Assembly: GCF_004358095.2 (NCBI RefSeq)
Contig: NZ_SMZJ02000001.1
Coordinates: 434,001 to 498,000, forward strand
Reading direction: 5' to 3'
DNA: 64,000 nt
From: Seonamhaeicola sediminis
Lineage (GTDB): Bacteria; Bacteroidota; Bacteroidia; Flavobacteriales; Flavobacteriaceae
Shown: piece after piece, positions 9,361 to 19,199 of the stretch
Numbering within the stretch: position 1 is the first letter of the stretch
How the letters are laid out: every line of letters begins with the position of its first letter
Program-made: the position numbers and the translations under genes
The notes under the pieces: generated by a model
Databases searched by the model: none
What the model saw: only the letters and a program-made list of their open reading frames with translations
Told to the model about the DNA's origin: nothing

Positions 9361-12300
9361 TTAAAAGGAATTAATTTTAAGCTGAATCGTATGCTTCCCT
9401 GGTGATAATCTAATATATTCAAAAGCAGACGGCACTTTTTCTCCATTGTGAATTAAATCTTTTCCATTTAAATCGTTTAAAGAAAATTCAGCCACCATAT
9501 TCCCTGGAATTTCAATTTCATAAGTTTGTAATCTAGCACTATTGAACTTGTAACTCGCTTTTATGGGGCCTCTAACCGTTGGTACTGTTATCTCACTAGA
9601 TTTCAATTTACTCATTTGTGGTTTAATAGTGGCTATACCAAAACCAGGTGTTTTTGGTTTTATACCCCACATACCTCTTGGAATTACATTTGCTGGTGCC
9701 GCTCCCCAGGCATGATTCCAGTCTAAATTTACTTTATATTCATAATCCCAGGCTTCGAGACTAATTGTTGAGCCTACTCTAATCATGTTGTACCAACTTC
9801 TTTTAGCCTTACTAGCTAATAATTCAAGTGCATAATCTGCTTCACCAGCATTATACAAACCATCCATTAAAAACTGTGCACCGTATACGCTACAAGCCAT
9901 TCCTCGAGATTTCACATAATCTACAACAGAACTAAAATGTTCTTCTGGTACTAGTCCAAAAGCCAAAGGCATCATATTGGCATGCAAAGAAGCATGGTCT
10001 GTACCAATACCGTCTACATAAATGCCACGTTCTTTGTCGAACATTTGTTCATTCACTGCTTTTTTAGCTTTGGCTGCTCTATATTCAAAATCTAAAGCTT
10101 CTTGCGTTTTTCCTAATATGGTAGCAAACTCAGCCATAATTTTCATGTTCTCATAAAAGAATGAATTAATAACTGTACTATAAGGCTTAAATACAAAACC
10201 ATCTCGTTCTCCTTTGGTTTTGCTTCCTGCAAAATTAGCTGATGGCCAATCTACAATATCCGTTAATGGTTTCCTATAACCTTTTTCAAACCCAAGCTTA
10301 TACATAAACTCTTCAGTAACTTTTGTAGAGGTTATTAAGCCATCTTCATTAGACAGTTCAAAAAGCGTTTTATGTTTTAGTGGCTCATAGTATCGCTCTA
10401 TTAATTCTGTATTTCCAGTATACATGTAATCTGCATAAATTAATAACGCTACATGCTGTTGCCACTCTGTTGGCCACGTAGGATTTTTCATAAAATATTC
10501 AATAGTACGTCTTGCTATTGCGTATTCCCTGTCTGTGGTGTAATGGCTTAACTGATTAAGATACGCATCGGCTTCATAAGGAATGCGTTCTCTGTCGCCA
10601 TCTACATAAAGACCAGCAAACGTGGTTGCTTTAATGGAGTATTTGCAGAAATCCCAAACTTGGTTTAAAATATCATCATTACTTTCAAAGCTACTTGCAT
10701 TATCATCCCAATAGCTAGTGTATCTTAATTGTTCGAAATCTTCTGCTTTTAAAGCTGTTTGAGCACCTTCAACTTCCGCATATCTAAACGGCTGCAAAAC
10801 AGGCCACCCTTCTTGCAAAGGAATTGCTTTACTTGGCCCTTTAAAGCGCTTATCTGGAACAGGATCAATAGCTATTTGGTACTTTGTTTTTCCAGGGGTT
10901 ACATCAACCTTAATTTCTTGATAGCGAATGTTACTTTTTGCTGGTGGTGTTCTATTTACATTCCCTTCGCCATCCAACATTTCGCCAATTCTAACCGTTA
11001 GGGTATGGGGTTCTGTAGCTGTGTAATTGAAATCGATGGTTGCAAAAGCTGCCTTGCCAAAGTCCATAAAGTAAAAGTCTCCTCTGTTTTCGATTTTAAC
11101 TGGATGTACCTTATCTATAAGATATTTGTTCTCTGTTGAAATGATATAGCTATCACTTTTTCCTGTGGTGAATTTTTGAGCTTCTGAATAATCGACTACT
11201 CTGTTTTCTTGTTCCCAAATTCTAACTTTCCAATAGTAGCTTTTTCCAATTTCTAAAGGACTACCTCCATACTCAACATCTGTTGATTTACTGGAGGCTA
11301 CTCTTCCACTATCCCAAACATCGCCATTGTTGTTATCAATATTCTTCAAGCTTGATGCCACCAATATTTGGTAAGCCCCTTGGAACTTAGAACCTAATGG
11401 TACCGTCCAACCAAACTCAGGCTTTAAATCAAAAATTTCTACATCAGACTGTGGTTCTCTAATTAATTCAACTGTTAAATCTGTTGGTGCAGCACGGTAT
11501 TCATCACTATTTTTCTTAATAAGTTCGTCAAGTTTAGCTCTTAACTTATCGGCTACAGCTTTATATTTTTTCTTACCTATTAAATTTTTAACCTCTTGTG
11601 GGTCTTTCTCTAAATCGTATAACTCTTCTAAAGATTTATCGTTTACATATCTGAAATACTTCCATTTTTTTGTACGCACCCCTTCACTTGGTGGAATGGG
11701 TTCAAAATCCCATAGATGCTCTATAAGAATGGTGTCTCTGCCTATATTATTAGTTTCTTGATTCACAATAGGCAGTAAACTTTTACCTTGCCAGGTATCA
11801 GGCGCTTTTACTCCCGCTATATCAGCAATGGTTTGTGGCACATCTATGTTGAGTACCATGTCTTTAATATCTTGATGTTTATCTACTCTAGGATCAAAAA
11901 TAATTAATGGTACACGAACGGAATTGTCATACATTAACCATTTTCCAGCAAATTGGCGTTCGCCTAAAAAGTAGCCATTATCTCCCATTAAGATAATCAC
12001 CGTATTTTTATCTATACCTTTTGCTTTAAGTTTTTCTCGAATTTTTTTGATTTCTAAATCAATTCCAGAAATCATTCTATAATACCCTTTTAAACTATGC
12101 TGATATTTTTCTGGGGTGTCATAACGCCAAGTCCAACGTAATCTATTAAAACCATCTCTTACCATTTTTGGTTGTGCTAAGAAATATTTATCATCGCCTA
12201 GTGCTGGTTCTGGAATGGTAGTATCTTGAAGAAGCCCGTCTGTGGTATTTTGCCAAAAGTACTGCTCTGGGGCACCATCATGGGCATGTGGAGCACTAAA

Positions 12301-12879
12301 ACTTAGGGATAAACAAAACGGTTTTTCATTGGTGGCATTTTTATCTATAAAATCTAATGCTTGTTGCCCTGTATATCTTGTTAAATGTACCGTGTCATTG
12401 TCTATAGTTTTGTAATAATACCCTCTTCGGTCTTTAAAACGATTGTTTCTATCATACTCATCATATTCATCAAATTGTTTCTCTAAACCGTTATAACGTA
12501 CACCGTACTTTCCAAAAAAACCTGTGTAATATCCATTATTTTTGAGGAGGGTTGGATACGAGTTTGCCATGTATTCATCACGTATATTCCCCGTTTGGAA
12601 ATTATAGTTATGGGTACGTTCGTGTAAACCTGTAAAAATACTTGCTCTACTAGCTGCACAAATTGGTGTAGTAACAATAGCTGTATGGAAATAGGTTCCA
12701 GATTTTGCTAAATCATCCATTTCTGGAGTCTCAACAAATTGATTTCCTGCATAGCCAATCGCATCAAAACGCTGATCATCTGTAAGAATAAAAATGATAT
12801 TTGGTTTGTCTTGAGCAATTACAACATTTAAGCTAAAAATTGCTATTACAAGTCCGAAGAAAAAATTGGTTTTAGACAT
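9361..12879 (-). CDS. Bifunctional S1 sulfatase - GH78 alpha-L-rhamnosidase fusion
   Basis: This 1172-residue secreted protein (signal peptide 1-22, ending VIAQ) joins two enzymes. Residues ~24-460 form a type I sulfatase: LTDDQR (Asp34/35), the formylglycine motif CAASR (Cys74-Arg78), APHAHDG (~196-202), GDNG (299-302) and a downstream Lys (AGKW). A sulfatase-maturing enzyme is required but not encoded here. From ~476 comes a GH78 rhamnosidase: an N-terminal beta-domain, [12 protein letters not shown] (760-771) with the catalytic acidic residues, and [15 protein letters not shown] near the C terminus with the conserved His. Such sulfatase-GH78 chimeras are known from ulvan loci of marine Bacteroidota, where the halves remove sulfate from, then cleave, rhamnose. 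It is the first gene of a two-gene unit with the DUF5060 gene, and two putative operator copies lie upstream. Confidence 0.93.
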   Translation of the reverse strand: MSKTNFFFGLVIAIFSLNVVIAQDKPNIIFILTDDQRFDAIGYAGNQFVETPEMDDLAKSGTYFHTAIVTTPICAASRASIFTGLHERTHNYNFQTGNIRDEYMANSYPTLLKNNGYYTGFFGKYGVRYNGLEKQFDEYDEYDRNNRFKDRRGYYYKTIDNDTVHLTRYTGQQALDFIDKNATNEKPFCLSLSFSAPHAHDGAPEQYFWQNTTDGLLQDTTIPEPALGDDKYFLAQPKMVRDGFNRLRWTWRYDTPEKYQHSLKGYYRMISGIDLEIKKIREKLKAKGIDKNTVIILMGDNGYFLGERQFAGKWLMYDNSVRVPLIIFDPRVDKHQDIKDMVLNIDVPQTIADIAGVKAPDTWQGKSLLPIVNQETNNIGRDTILIEHLWDFEPIPPSEGVRTKKWKYFRYVNDKSLEELYDLEKDPQEVKNLIGKKKYKAVADKLRAKLDELIKKNSDEYRAAPTDLTVELIREPQSDVEIFDLKPEFGWTVPLGSKFQGAYQILVASSLKNIDNNNGDVWDSGRVASSKSTDVEYGGSPLEIGKSYYWKVRIWEQENRVVDYSEAQKFTTGKSDSYIISTENKYLIDKVHPVKIENRGDFYFMDFGKAAFATIDFNYTATEPHTLTVRIGEMLDGEGNVNRTPPAKSNIRYQEIKVDVTPGKTKYQIAIDPVPDKRFKGPSKAIPLQEGWPVLQPFRYAEVEGAQTALKAEDFEQLRYTSYWDDNASSFESNDDILNQVWDFCKYSIKATTFAGLYVDGDRERIPYEADAYLNQLSHYTTDREYAIARRTIEYFMKNPTWPTEWQQHVALLIYADYMYTGNTELIERYYEPLKHKTLFELSNEDGLITSTKVTEEFMYKLGFEKGYRKPLTDIVDWPSANFAGSKTKGERDGFVFKPYSTVINSFFYENMKIMAEFATILGKTQEALDFEYRAAKAKKAVNEQMFDKERGIYVDGIGTDHASLHANMMPLAFGLVPEEHFSSVVDYVKSRGMACSVYGAQFLMDGLYNAGEADYALELLASKAKRSWYNMIRVGSTISLEAWDYEYKVNLDWNHAWGAAPANVIPRGMWGIKPKTPGFGIATIKPQMSKLKSSEITVPTVRGPIKASYKFNSARLQTYEIEIPGNMVAEFSLNDLNGKDLIHNGEKVPSAFEYIRLSPGKHTIQLKINSF

Positions 12880-12943
12880 TAAATTATTATTAACGGTTAA
12901 AAATTTTAATAGTGTATAAAACTAAATTATTTCTAATCTTGCT

Positions 12944-12961
12944 TTATCCTGCACTATCCTG
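12944..12961. promoter_or_regulatory. Putative GntR operator, direct repeat, upstream of sulfatase/GH78
   Basis: It reads TTATCCTG-CA-CTATCCTG, 15 of 16 bases matching the consensus. It lies 65 bases before the sulfatase/GH78 start codon. Confidence 0.65.
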
Positions 12962-12981
12962 AAAAAGATAGGTTTTTAACC

Positions 12982-13022
12982 AAAAAAACTCTCCATGATA
13001 AATTATTTCTATCATGGAGAGT
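12982..13022 (-). terminator. Strong hairpin with T run between two operator copies
   Basis: The arms ACTCTCCATGATA and TATCATGGAGAGT (12988-13000 and 13010-13022) pair perfectly over 13 bases with a 9-base loop. On the minus strand the stem is followed by a run of T (12987-12982). It is either a back-up terminator for the SusC/D unit or an attenuator in the sulfatase leader. Confidence 0.75.
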
Positions 13023-13104
13023 AATGACTAACTCAAATAATTTTACTTACTCTAAAAATTTAAACTCGAATATGTAACAAAAATAGGGGGATATAAAATT
13101 ATAT

Positions 13105-13122
13105 CTATCCTGTAGTATCCTG
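13105..13122. promoter_or_regulatory. Putative GntR operator, second copy upstream of sulfatase/GH78
   Basis: It reads CTATCCTG-TA-GTATCCTG, 15 of 16 bases matching the consensus. It lies 161 bases upstream of the copy at 12944, so the pair could support looping, or this copy could serve a promoter before the 12982-13022 hairpin. Confidence 0.6.
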
Positions 13123-13206
13123 AATATTAAAAATTTACCAGAAATTATTCATTCTATAATTCTAAAAACTAATACAGCCTATTATTTTCAAAGTAATCCT
13201 AAACAA

Positions 13207-13236
13207 AAAAAACGAGCCATAATAGCTCGCTTTTTT
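13207..13236 (-). terminator. Terminator after the SusE-like gene
   Basis: CGAGC and GCTCG pair around a short loop, flanked by A and T runs (aaaaaa...tttttt). It lies 25-50 bases beyond the stop of the 13260-14312 gene and ends the five-gene SusC/SusD unit. Confidence 0.75.
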
Positions 13237-13259
13237 ATTAGTAATTAAGGTTTATTTAA

Positions 13260-14312
13260 CTAATCTTCGTTTATAAGTTCGATAGTAAACTGTTCAAACA
13301 CCACATTTCTGTTTCTAATTACTAACGTATCCTTAACTGCATGTGTTTCATTATTAACAGCATCTGTATAAGTATAATCTAAGTAGATAACATCACGTTG
13401 TTCACCTCCCCAAGCATCACCATCTTCAACAAATCGTCCAGATCCAGACACATTGTAAGGATCGTCTTCAGCACTAGTTATAGTACATGTTTCATCACTA
13501 TTAAATAGTAATTGGATATTAACATTTCCTGGACTAGTAAGTTCTCCTCTACGTACACGATTATCATAATTTACACTAGACCTTCCACTTGTAATTAAAT
13601 CAATCACCTCATCATCAACAACAAATTCTGCTCTATATTCAGAAGTCGTTACCTCACCTGAACTATTTGTCATAACATCAGCTCCACGACGTAGATATTT
13701 ACCCTGATATTTGTTCATAAATTTTATACCAAAAAGCGTATAATCTTTAGGAACAGGGTTCCAATCTTCATCTTTTATTTTAATAGGGTTATCAATAAGA
13801 GGAACTCCTGTTAGTAGAGAATCTAATCCCTCATAATCTGTTATTCTCAGAGGAATTACATAATGTGTTTCATCTACTCCTGCAAAAGCTAAAGGATCGT
13901 CAAAAAAGGCATCTTCTAACTGAACCGGAATACGTCCATTTATAGAACCCGCGGGAATAGTTACTGGGCTTGACTGTTCTATTGTATAATAAGAAGCTGG
14001 TAGTACTTGTACATTCACAGAATCTACTCCTAATAAATCTGCATCTATTAAGTCTGGAGCTAATTCAAAAAACACTCTTCTATCCATGCGATTTTCAACA
14101 ACTCCTGACATTACAACGCCAATTTCAAAACGACCATTATTATCATTGTCATTAAATCCCAAATCGTAATTACCCTGAACTAAAGTCCTAGCAGGTCTTT
14201 GATAAGGAAAAAAGACCGAAGTTGATCCAAAATCTGCAGCTATATTATCTTGATTTTCACAAGCCATAATACTTAGAAGGACTGCGAAAATTATAATTAA
14301 TTTTATTTTCAT
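13260..14312 (-). CDS. SusE-like surface glycan-binding lipoprotein (DUF1735/DUF5627-like)
   Basis: The 350-residue protein has a lipoprotein signal (LSIMAC, Cys18) followed by acidic residues, as expected for surface-exposed Bacteroidota lipoproteins. The N-terminal half (to ~175) resembles DUF1735 domains, with a beta-rich region containing ASYYTI and VPVQL/IPVQL-type strands and ending in PLRITDYEG. The C-terminal half (KYQGKYLRRGADV... to the end) resembles DUF5627 modules of PUL surface glycan-binding proteins. It lies last in the unit, directly after a SusD, which is the usual position for a SusE/SusF-type protein that captures polysaccharide at the surface. Domain assignment is by general resemblance; ligand unknown. 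Confidence 0.72.
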   Translation of the reverse strand: MKIKLIIIFAVLLSIMACENQDNIAADFGSTSVFFPYQRPARTLVQGNYDLGFNDNDNNGRFEIGVVMSGVVENRMDRRVFFELAPDLIDADLLGVDSVNVQVLPASYYTIEQSSPVTIPAGSINGRIPVQLEDAFFDDPLAFAGVDETHYVIPLRITDYEGLDSLLTGVPLIDNPIKIKDEDWNPVPKDYTLFGIKFMNKYQGKYLRRGADVMTNSSGEVTTSEYRAEFVVDDEVIDLITSGRSSVNYDNRVRRGELTSPGNVNIQLLFNSDETCTITSAEDDPYNVSGSGRFVEDGDAWGGEQRDVIYLDYTYTDAVNNETHAVKDTLVIRNRNVVFEQFTIELINED

Positions 14313-14347
14313 GTTAAATATTTTTTAATTCTTTTTAAAGTTTAGCT

Positions 14348-16066
14348 TTACCAGCCTGCATTTTGTTCTATTTCAGGAAATCTCAAAACTTCATCATTAG
14401 GAATTGGCATATATAATGAAGGAAAATCTCTGTTCTCTACAGACGGAATACTATTATAATTGGTTCCATTAAAGAAATACCCTTCAGCTGATTCATTTAA
14501 AGATAAGCCCCATCGTCTTAAATCCCAAAATCTGTGACCTTCAAAACTAAGTTCTAAACGACGTTCATTTCTAATAAGCTCGCGCATAGCTGCTTGTGAT
14601 GTAATAGATGCCAAATAATTATCAGGTTGATCAAGCCCTGCTCTTTCTCGTATTGCTGCAATAACTTGACGAGGTGTGATACCATTAACTTGATGATCTG
14701 GACCCCCTATTTCATTAGCTGCTTCTGCAAATATTAAGAATAGTTCTGTATATCTAAAATATACATCATATGTTCTCTGACCAACAGCAGTTCCATCATC
14801 ATTTAATCTTACGCTTGGGTGTAATGTCTTTTTTAGATAATAACCTGTAGTTGTTGAAAACTCAGGAATAGAATCTAATCTATCAATACCTCCTCCTTCT
14901 CCAGTGTTAATGGTACCACCTCCAAAAGAATCTCCATTACGCACAACAAATTGAGCCAATCTAGGATCTCTGTTTGCATATGGATTTTGTGGGTCATAAC
15001 CATTAGCTGCTGTAGCAGGGAAACCATCTTGCATAGGGAACGCATCTACAAAATTTTGAGTAGGATTAACTTCTCCTCTTCCATTTACAGAAGGTGGAAA
15101 CATACGTCTTTCAATACCAGAACTTACATTATTTGGTATAGAACCTCTCCAAATCATTTCGTCTGTAGTCGATGGACTATATGTTGTAAAATAATCGACT
15201 CCATTAGATGATAATCCAGAAACACCTCCTATAGTATTTAATAATTCACTTGCCAATGAGGCCGCCATTGTGTAATATGATTGATCATTCAAGAACGATG
15301 GGCTGGCCGCAAAAAGCGCTAAACGTGCTTTTAAAGCTCTTACTATTCTACCAGAAATTCGCAAATTATAGGGAGAACCATTAACAACCTGATAATTGTC
15401 AAAATCATATTGTTGATATATTGGATCAACAGCACCGGGATCATCTGAATAATCTGTTGGTAATAGCGCCAATGCCGCATCAAAATCAGCCATAATAGCT
15501 TGAACAGTAGCCTCGAAAGATAAACGCGGTGTATTAAAATCACCATCAGCCTCTATAAACTCTGTTAAGTATGGTACTCCTAACAATTGCCCAGAAGCAC
15601 CAACACCTGCATGTGCTTGTAAAATATAAAAATGATGCAAAGCTCTTAGAGCAAGCGCTTCTCCTTCCATACGCATATAAAACATTTGGTTTATCTCTTC
15701 ATTGGGAGACCATAAAATCTCACCAGCATTGATAATTTCCAAAAATTTATTTACCCATAACACACTTTCATAATTATTCCAACGTGAAGCAGGATTAAAC
15801 TGCGCATTTAAGCCACCACTTGCCATACGCTTAAAGTCATTATCTAATTGATTATTTACAGCATCATCTGTTGCAGCCTCAATAAATGAGAACTGATCTA
15901 TTAAACGCGAATACCCATTCAATAATATACCTTCGGCAGATGCCGGATCTGAACTAATAAAGTCATAGTCCAATCGGTTTTCATCAATAGGTTCTAAGAA
16001 ATTATCACAGCTAATTACGCCCGTAAAGACCGCTATAATTACTATATATTTTATTAAATTTTTCAT
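14348..16066 (-). CDS. SusD/RagB family nutrient-binding lipoprotein (pair 1)
   Basis: The 572-residue protein has a lipoprotein signal (VISCDNFLEP, Cys20). It shows SusD hallmarks: the TPR-like helices with YSRLIDQF and ALRALHHFYILQAHAG, the ERRLELSFEGHRFWDLRRWG segment near the C terminus, and a final PIPNDEVLRFPEIEQNAGW. It is the surface lid over the SusC channel and binds oligosaccharide. It sits 25 bases after the SusC of 16092-19154, with which it should form a complex. Confidence 0.95.
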   Translation of the reverse strand: MKNLIKYIVIIAVFTGVISCDNFLEPIDENRLDYDFISSDPASAEGILLNGYSRLIDQFSFIEAATDDAVNNQLDNDFKRMASGGLNAQFNPASRWNNYESVLWVNKFLEIINAGEILWSPNEEINQMFYMRMEGEALALRALHHFYILQAHAGVGASGQLLGVPYLTEFIEADGDFNTPRLSFEATVQAIMADFDAALALLPTDYSDDPGAVDPIYQQYDFDNYQVVNGSPYNLRISGRIVRALKARLALFAASPSFLNDQSYYTMAASLASELLNTIGGVSGLSSNGVDYFTTYSPSTTDEMIWRGSIPNNVSSGIERRMFPPSVNGRGEVNPTQNFVDAFPMQDGFPATAANGYDPQNPYANRDPRLAQFVVRNGDSFGGGTINTGEGGGIDRLDSIPEFSTTTGYYLKKTLHPSVRLNDDGTAVGQRTYDVYFRYTELFLIFAEAANEIGGPDHQVNGITPRQVIAAIRERAGLDQPDNYLASITSQAAMRELIRNERRLELSFEGHRFWDLRRWGLSLNESAEGYFFNGTNYNSIPSVENRDFPSLYMPIPNDEVLRFPEIEQNAGW

Positions 16067-16091
16067 TTTATATATCTAATTTTTTATTTTA

Positions 16092-19000
16092 TTAAAATGA
16101 CATTCTTATACCTAGTGTATATGATCTAGCCTGAGGTCCAGTACCAACGTTTAACTGACGGATCCTTCTGTTTTCAGCTACTTCTAGCAAATTAGTTCCT
16201 TGTAAATTTAAACTAAAATCTTGAACTCCAATTTTATTACATAAGGCATCCGTAAACTCATACGTTAACTGTGCTCTATTAATTCTGAAAAAACTGTTGT
16301 CATATAACCAGAACGATGAAGTTTGAAAGTTATTTTGATTATCTACAGCTGATAATCTTGGGAATGTTGCTGTGTTAGCTGTTTGTGGTGTCCAACGTCC
16401 TAATACTTCTTCAGAGTATTTATCGTTTCCATTTGGGCTAAAGTAATTATTAAACCCAGTTAATTTATTAGCAAGTGCTCCTGTTTGACCAGTTCCTAAT
16501 ACAAATAAATTAAATCTTTTGTATTTCAAGTTAAGGTTTACACCATAAGTCCAAGGACTGGCACTTTGCCCTAGAGCTACTTGGTCATCTTGATCTATAT
16601 CATTATCACCATTTTGATCTCTATATTTTATATCTCCAGGTTGTACTGCAAACTGTGGTTCAGGTAAACCATCCTTTAATTCATAAACTCCATTTACTAA
16701 ATCAAAATCAGATTCTGAGTAGAACCCTAAGTCTTCTAACCCAAAAATAGTAGATAGTTCTAAACCTTGTCTGTTTTGATATGCAAATTCATTAGTTTCA
16801 GAACGTTTTGAAGCTTCTGTTTGACTGTATAGTACGTTTGCTCCAATACCAACTGAAAAGTCATTAAAGGTTTTGTTAAAGTTCAATCCTAATTCAAAAC
16901 CAGTATATATATTAGCATTAAAATTATCTCTAGGTCTAAACGTGTTATAGTATGACGGATATTGATCGGCTAAAAACACCAGCTGTTTATCTAATTCTGT
17001 TCTAAAATAATTAGCTTCTAACCAAAGTGAATTCATTAAATAGCTTTCAAAACCTACATTTAAGTCTATACGTTCTTCAAATCCCATATCAGGATTAGCT
17101 CCTTGTGTAATAGTTTGTCTTCTGTTAGAATTCAATCCATCTGCCCAAGTAAAACTAGCCCCATCTCTATAATTTTCGTCATATAAATAGTAACCATTAA
17201 TTCCTCTGTCTGAACTAATAATTCCTCCAGAAGCCTTTAATTTAAGATAATTTACAAAATCACTATCTTTTAAAAACGGCTCTTCACTTACAATGTAGCC
17301 TAACCCAACTGTTGGTGAAAAACCTCCTCGGTTACCTTCGGCTAATTTAATTGAGTGTGCATAAGCTCCAGAAAAATCAACAAATAATTTTTTCTTGAAG
17401 TCGTAAGTCAATTGAAACCCTAAATGAGAATCTCTATCGGTTTGAATGGCTCCATCTCTCCTTTCAGAATTGTAATATCCTAAAACCGTAGTGTTGATTG
17501 AGTGATTGGTAGCGAAAGTTTTATCATAATTAACTAATGCATACATACCTATTCTAGTAACAAATCCATTAGAAGCTACATTCTCGGATAAATCTCCTCT
17601 GTCTTGTCCAAAGTCCTGTAAACCAGTTATTTTTCCATTGTCTTGTCCAGTAATAGCATAAGCTCTGTATTGATTCGCTATTGAGGTAGTATAAGCCTCG
17701 TAGAAATCAAAACTTAAATAGGTTTTTGCTGACAGTCCTTCTGTAACCTTAGACAAATCAAAATTAATAGAATTATTCAACTGCGTTACACGAAATACAT
17801 TATTTTGATAACCACCAGCGATAGCTCGTGCCACGGGCGCATTTTCTCGAATTTGCTGAGCCGTACCAAGCAAATTACCATTAAAAACATTAGCTCCAGA
17901 TAATAGCGTTGCTAAATCTGGGTTATTTTCAGTATCTAAGGCACTCACAGGAATTAAAGGTGCATAATCAAACGGTAAAAATGTAGTATTTGCACTTAAT
18001 AGGTTGGATCTAGAACTTTTATTAGTTTGTATGATTGCCACCCCATCAATACTACTGGTAATCCAGTCGCTTACCTTAAAATCTATATTTCCTCTTACGT
18101 TAAAGCGATTAAGCCCTGCATTGATATCTTCATTTATATTAACCCAAGCTTCATTGTAAAGCCACCCTGTGTTAACATAGTATTGTGATTTATCATTACC
18201 TCCAGAAAATTCAGCAATAACATTATGAGTATTAATAAATGGTTGCACAAAATCTAGTAGGTCTGTGTCTGGATATGTAAGCGGATCTAAACCGCTTCTT
18301 GTATTATCAATTCGATTTACTCCATTTTCATCAATACTGTTTCTAAATAAGGCACCATCATCAAGTGACGCACCATCATTAATTCGTGCCTCATCACGTA
18401 ATTCCATAAACGTAGCAGCATCTAAGTAATTTGGTAAAGCTAAAGGTGTTCTAATACCAGAACGCACATTCACATTTACCTCCTTTTTGTTTATTTTACC
18501 ACGTTTAGTGTTAATAATGATGACACCATTTTGTCCTTGGCTCCCATATAGGGCCACGGCATTAGCATCTTTAAGTATGGTGATTTGCTCTACCTCTTCC
18601 ATGTTTAACACGTTAGGATCTCTTCCAAATACACCATCAATTACAAACAGGGCATTTCCAATGCCTCTGATACTACCTGAGCCTCTTACACCCACTGTTA
18701 AACCATTAATATAATCTCTTACAAACTGCGTATTATCATACGTTAAACGGTCTTTTGTATTTACTGACGATACAGAACCAACCATATCACGTCTGTCTCT
18801 GGTAATCACACCCATATTTATTTCATCGTCTTCTGAAGCAAGGAAATCAGATTTTTCTAGAGTTACGTTACCAGCTATGTTAGTTAATCTAACAAGCTGT
18901 GATTCATATCCTTTTTTCTGTATAACAACAGTTTCGTCATTAGCTAATGCTATAATGAATACCCCGTTGGCATCGGTAGACGTTTTAATACCGCTAGGAC

Positions 19001-19154
19001 CGTAAACGTTGACATCACCTAAAGGGTTCCCTTGTTCATCAACGACGGTTGCCGATACTTCCACGCCCGCCGATTGAGCAGTGGCAATACCACCAAAGCA
19101 CAACATGGTGAAGCATATGAGGGCAAACATCCTATATATTTTATTTATCTTCAT
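16092..19154 (-). CDS. SusC/RagA TonB-dependent outer-membrane transporter (pair 1), divergent signature
   Basis: This 1020-residue outer-membrane protein has a signal peptide (to GGIATAQ), an N-terminal carboxypeptidase-regulatory-like domain (~30-100), a plug (IDGVFGRDPNVLNMEEVEQITILKDA..., ALYGSQGQNGVIIINTKRG) and a barrel ending in YTLGIRMSF. The segment where most SusC proteins carry DEVVVVGYG reads EINMGVITRDRRDMVG, so it belongs to a divergent SusC subclass. The first ~68 codons are markedly GC-richer than the rest of the gene (see findings). It imports oligosaccharides with the SusD of 14348-16066 and is downstream of the SusD of pair 2. Confidence 0.93.
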   Translation of the reverse strand: MKINKIYRMFALICFTMLCFGGIATAQSAGVEVSATVVDEQGNPLGDVNVYGPSGIKTSTDANGVFIIALANDETVVIQKKGYESQLVRLTNIAGNVTLEKSDFLASEDDEINMGVITRDRRDMVGSVSSVNTKDRLTYDNTQFVRDYINGLTVGVRGSGSIRGIGNALFVIDGVFGRDPNVLNMEEVEQITILKDANAVALYGSQGQNGVIIINTKRGKINKKEVNVNVRSGIRTPLALPNYLDAATFMELRDEARINDGASLDDGALFRNSIDENGVNRIDNTRSGLDPLTYPDTDLLDFVQPFINTHNVIAEFSGGNDKSQYYVNTGWLYNEAWVNINEDINAGLNRFNVRGNIDFKVSDWITSSIDGVAIIQTNKSSRSNLLSANTTFLPFDYAPLIPVSALDTENNPDLATLLSGANVFNGNLLGTAQQIRENAPVARAIAGGYQNNVFRVTQLNNSINFDLSKVTEGLSAKTYLSFDFYEAYTTSIANQYRAYAITGQDNGKITGLQDFGQDRGDLSENVASNGFVTRIGMYALVNYDKTFATNHSINTTVLGYYNSERRDGAIQTDRDSHLGFQLTYDFKKKLFVDFSGAYAHSIKLAEGNRGGFSPTVGLGYIVSEEPFLKDSDFVNYLKLKASGGIISSDRGINGYYLYDENYRDGASFTWADGLNSNRRQTITQGANPDMGFEERIDLNVGFESYLMNSLWLEANYFRTELDKQLVFLADQYPSYYNTFRPRDNFNANIYTGFELGLNFNKTFNDFSVGIGANVLYSQTEASKRSETNEFAYQNRQGLELSTIFGLEDLGFYSESDFDLVNGVYELKDGLPEPQFAVQPGDIKYRDQNGDNDIDQDDQVALGQSASPWTYGVNLNLKYKRFNLFVLGTGQTGALANKLTGFNNYFSPNGNDKYSEEVLGRWTPQTANTATFPRLSAVDNQNNFQTSSFWLYDNSFFRINRAQLTYEFTDALCNKIGVQDFSLNLQGTNLLEVAENRRIRQLNVGTGPQARSYTLGIRMSF

Positions 19155-19199
19155 TTTATTTTCTTTAGTATTTTAATATTTATAGTTTGTACAAATTTA

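Larger units (their letters stand above)
12880..13259. other. 380-base intergenic control region
   Basis: It separates the SusC/D-surface protein unit (ending at 13260) from the sulfatase/GH78 unit. Going along the minus strand it holds a terminator (13207-13236), a first operator copy (13105-13122), a strong 13-bp stem with a T run (12982-13022) and a second operator copy (12944-12961), then the sulfatase start. I see no open reading frame of note. Confidence 0.75.
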
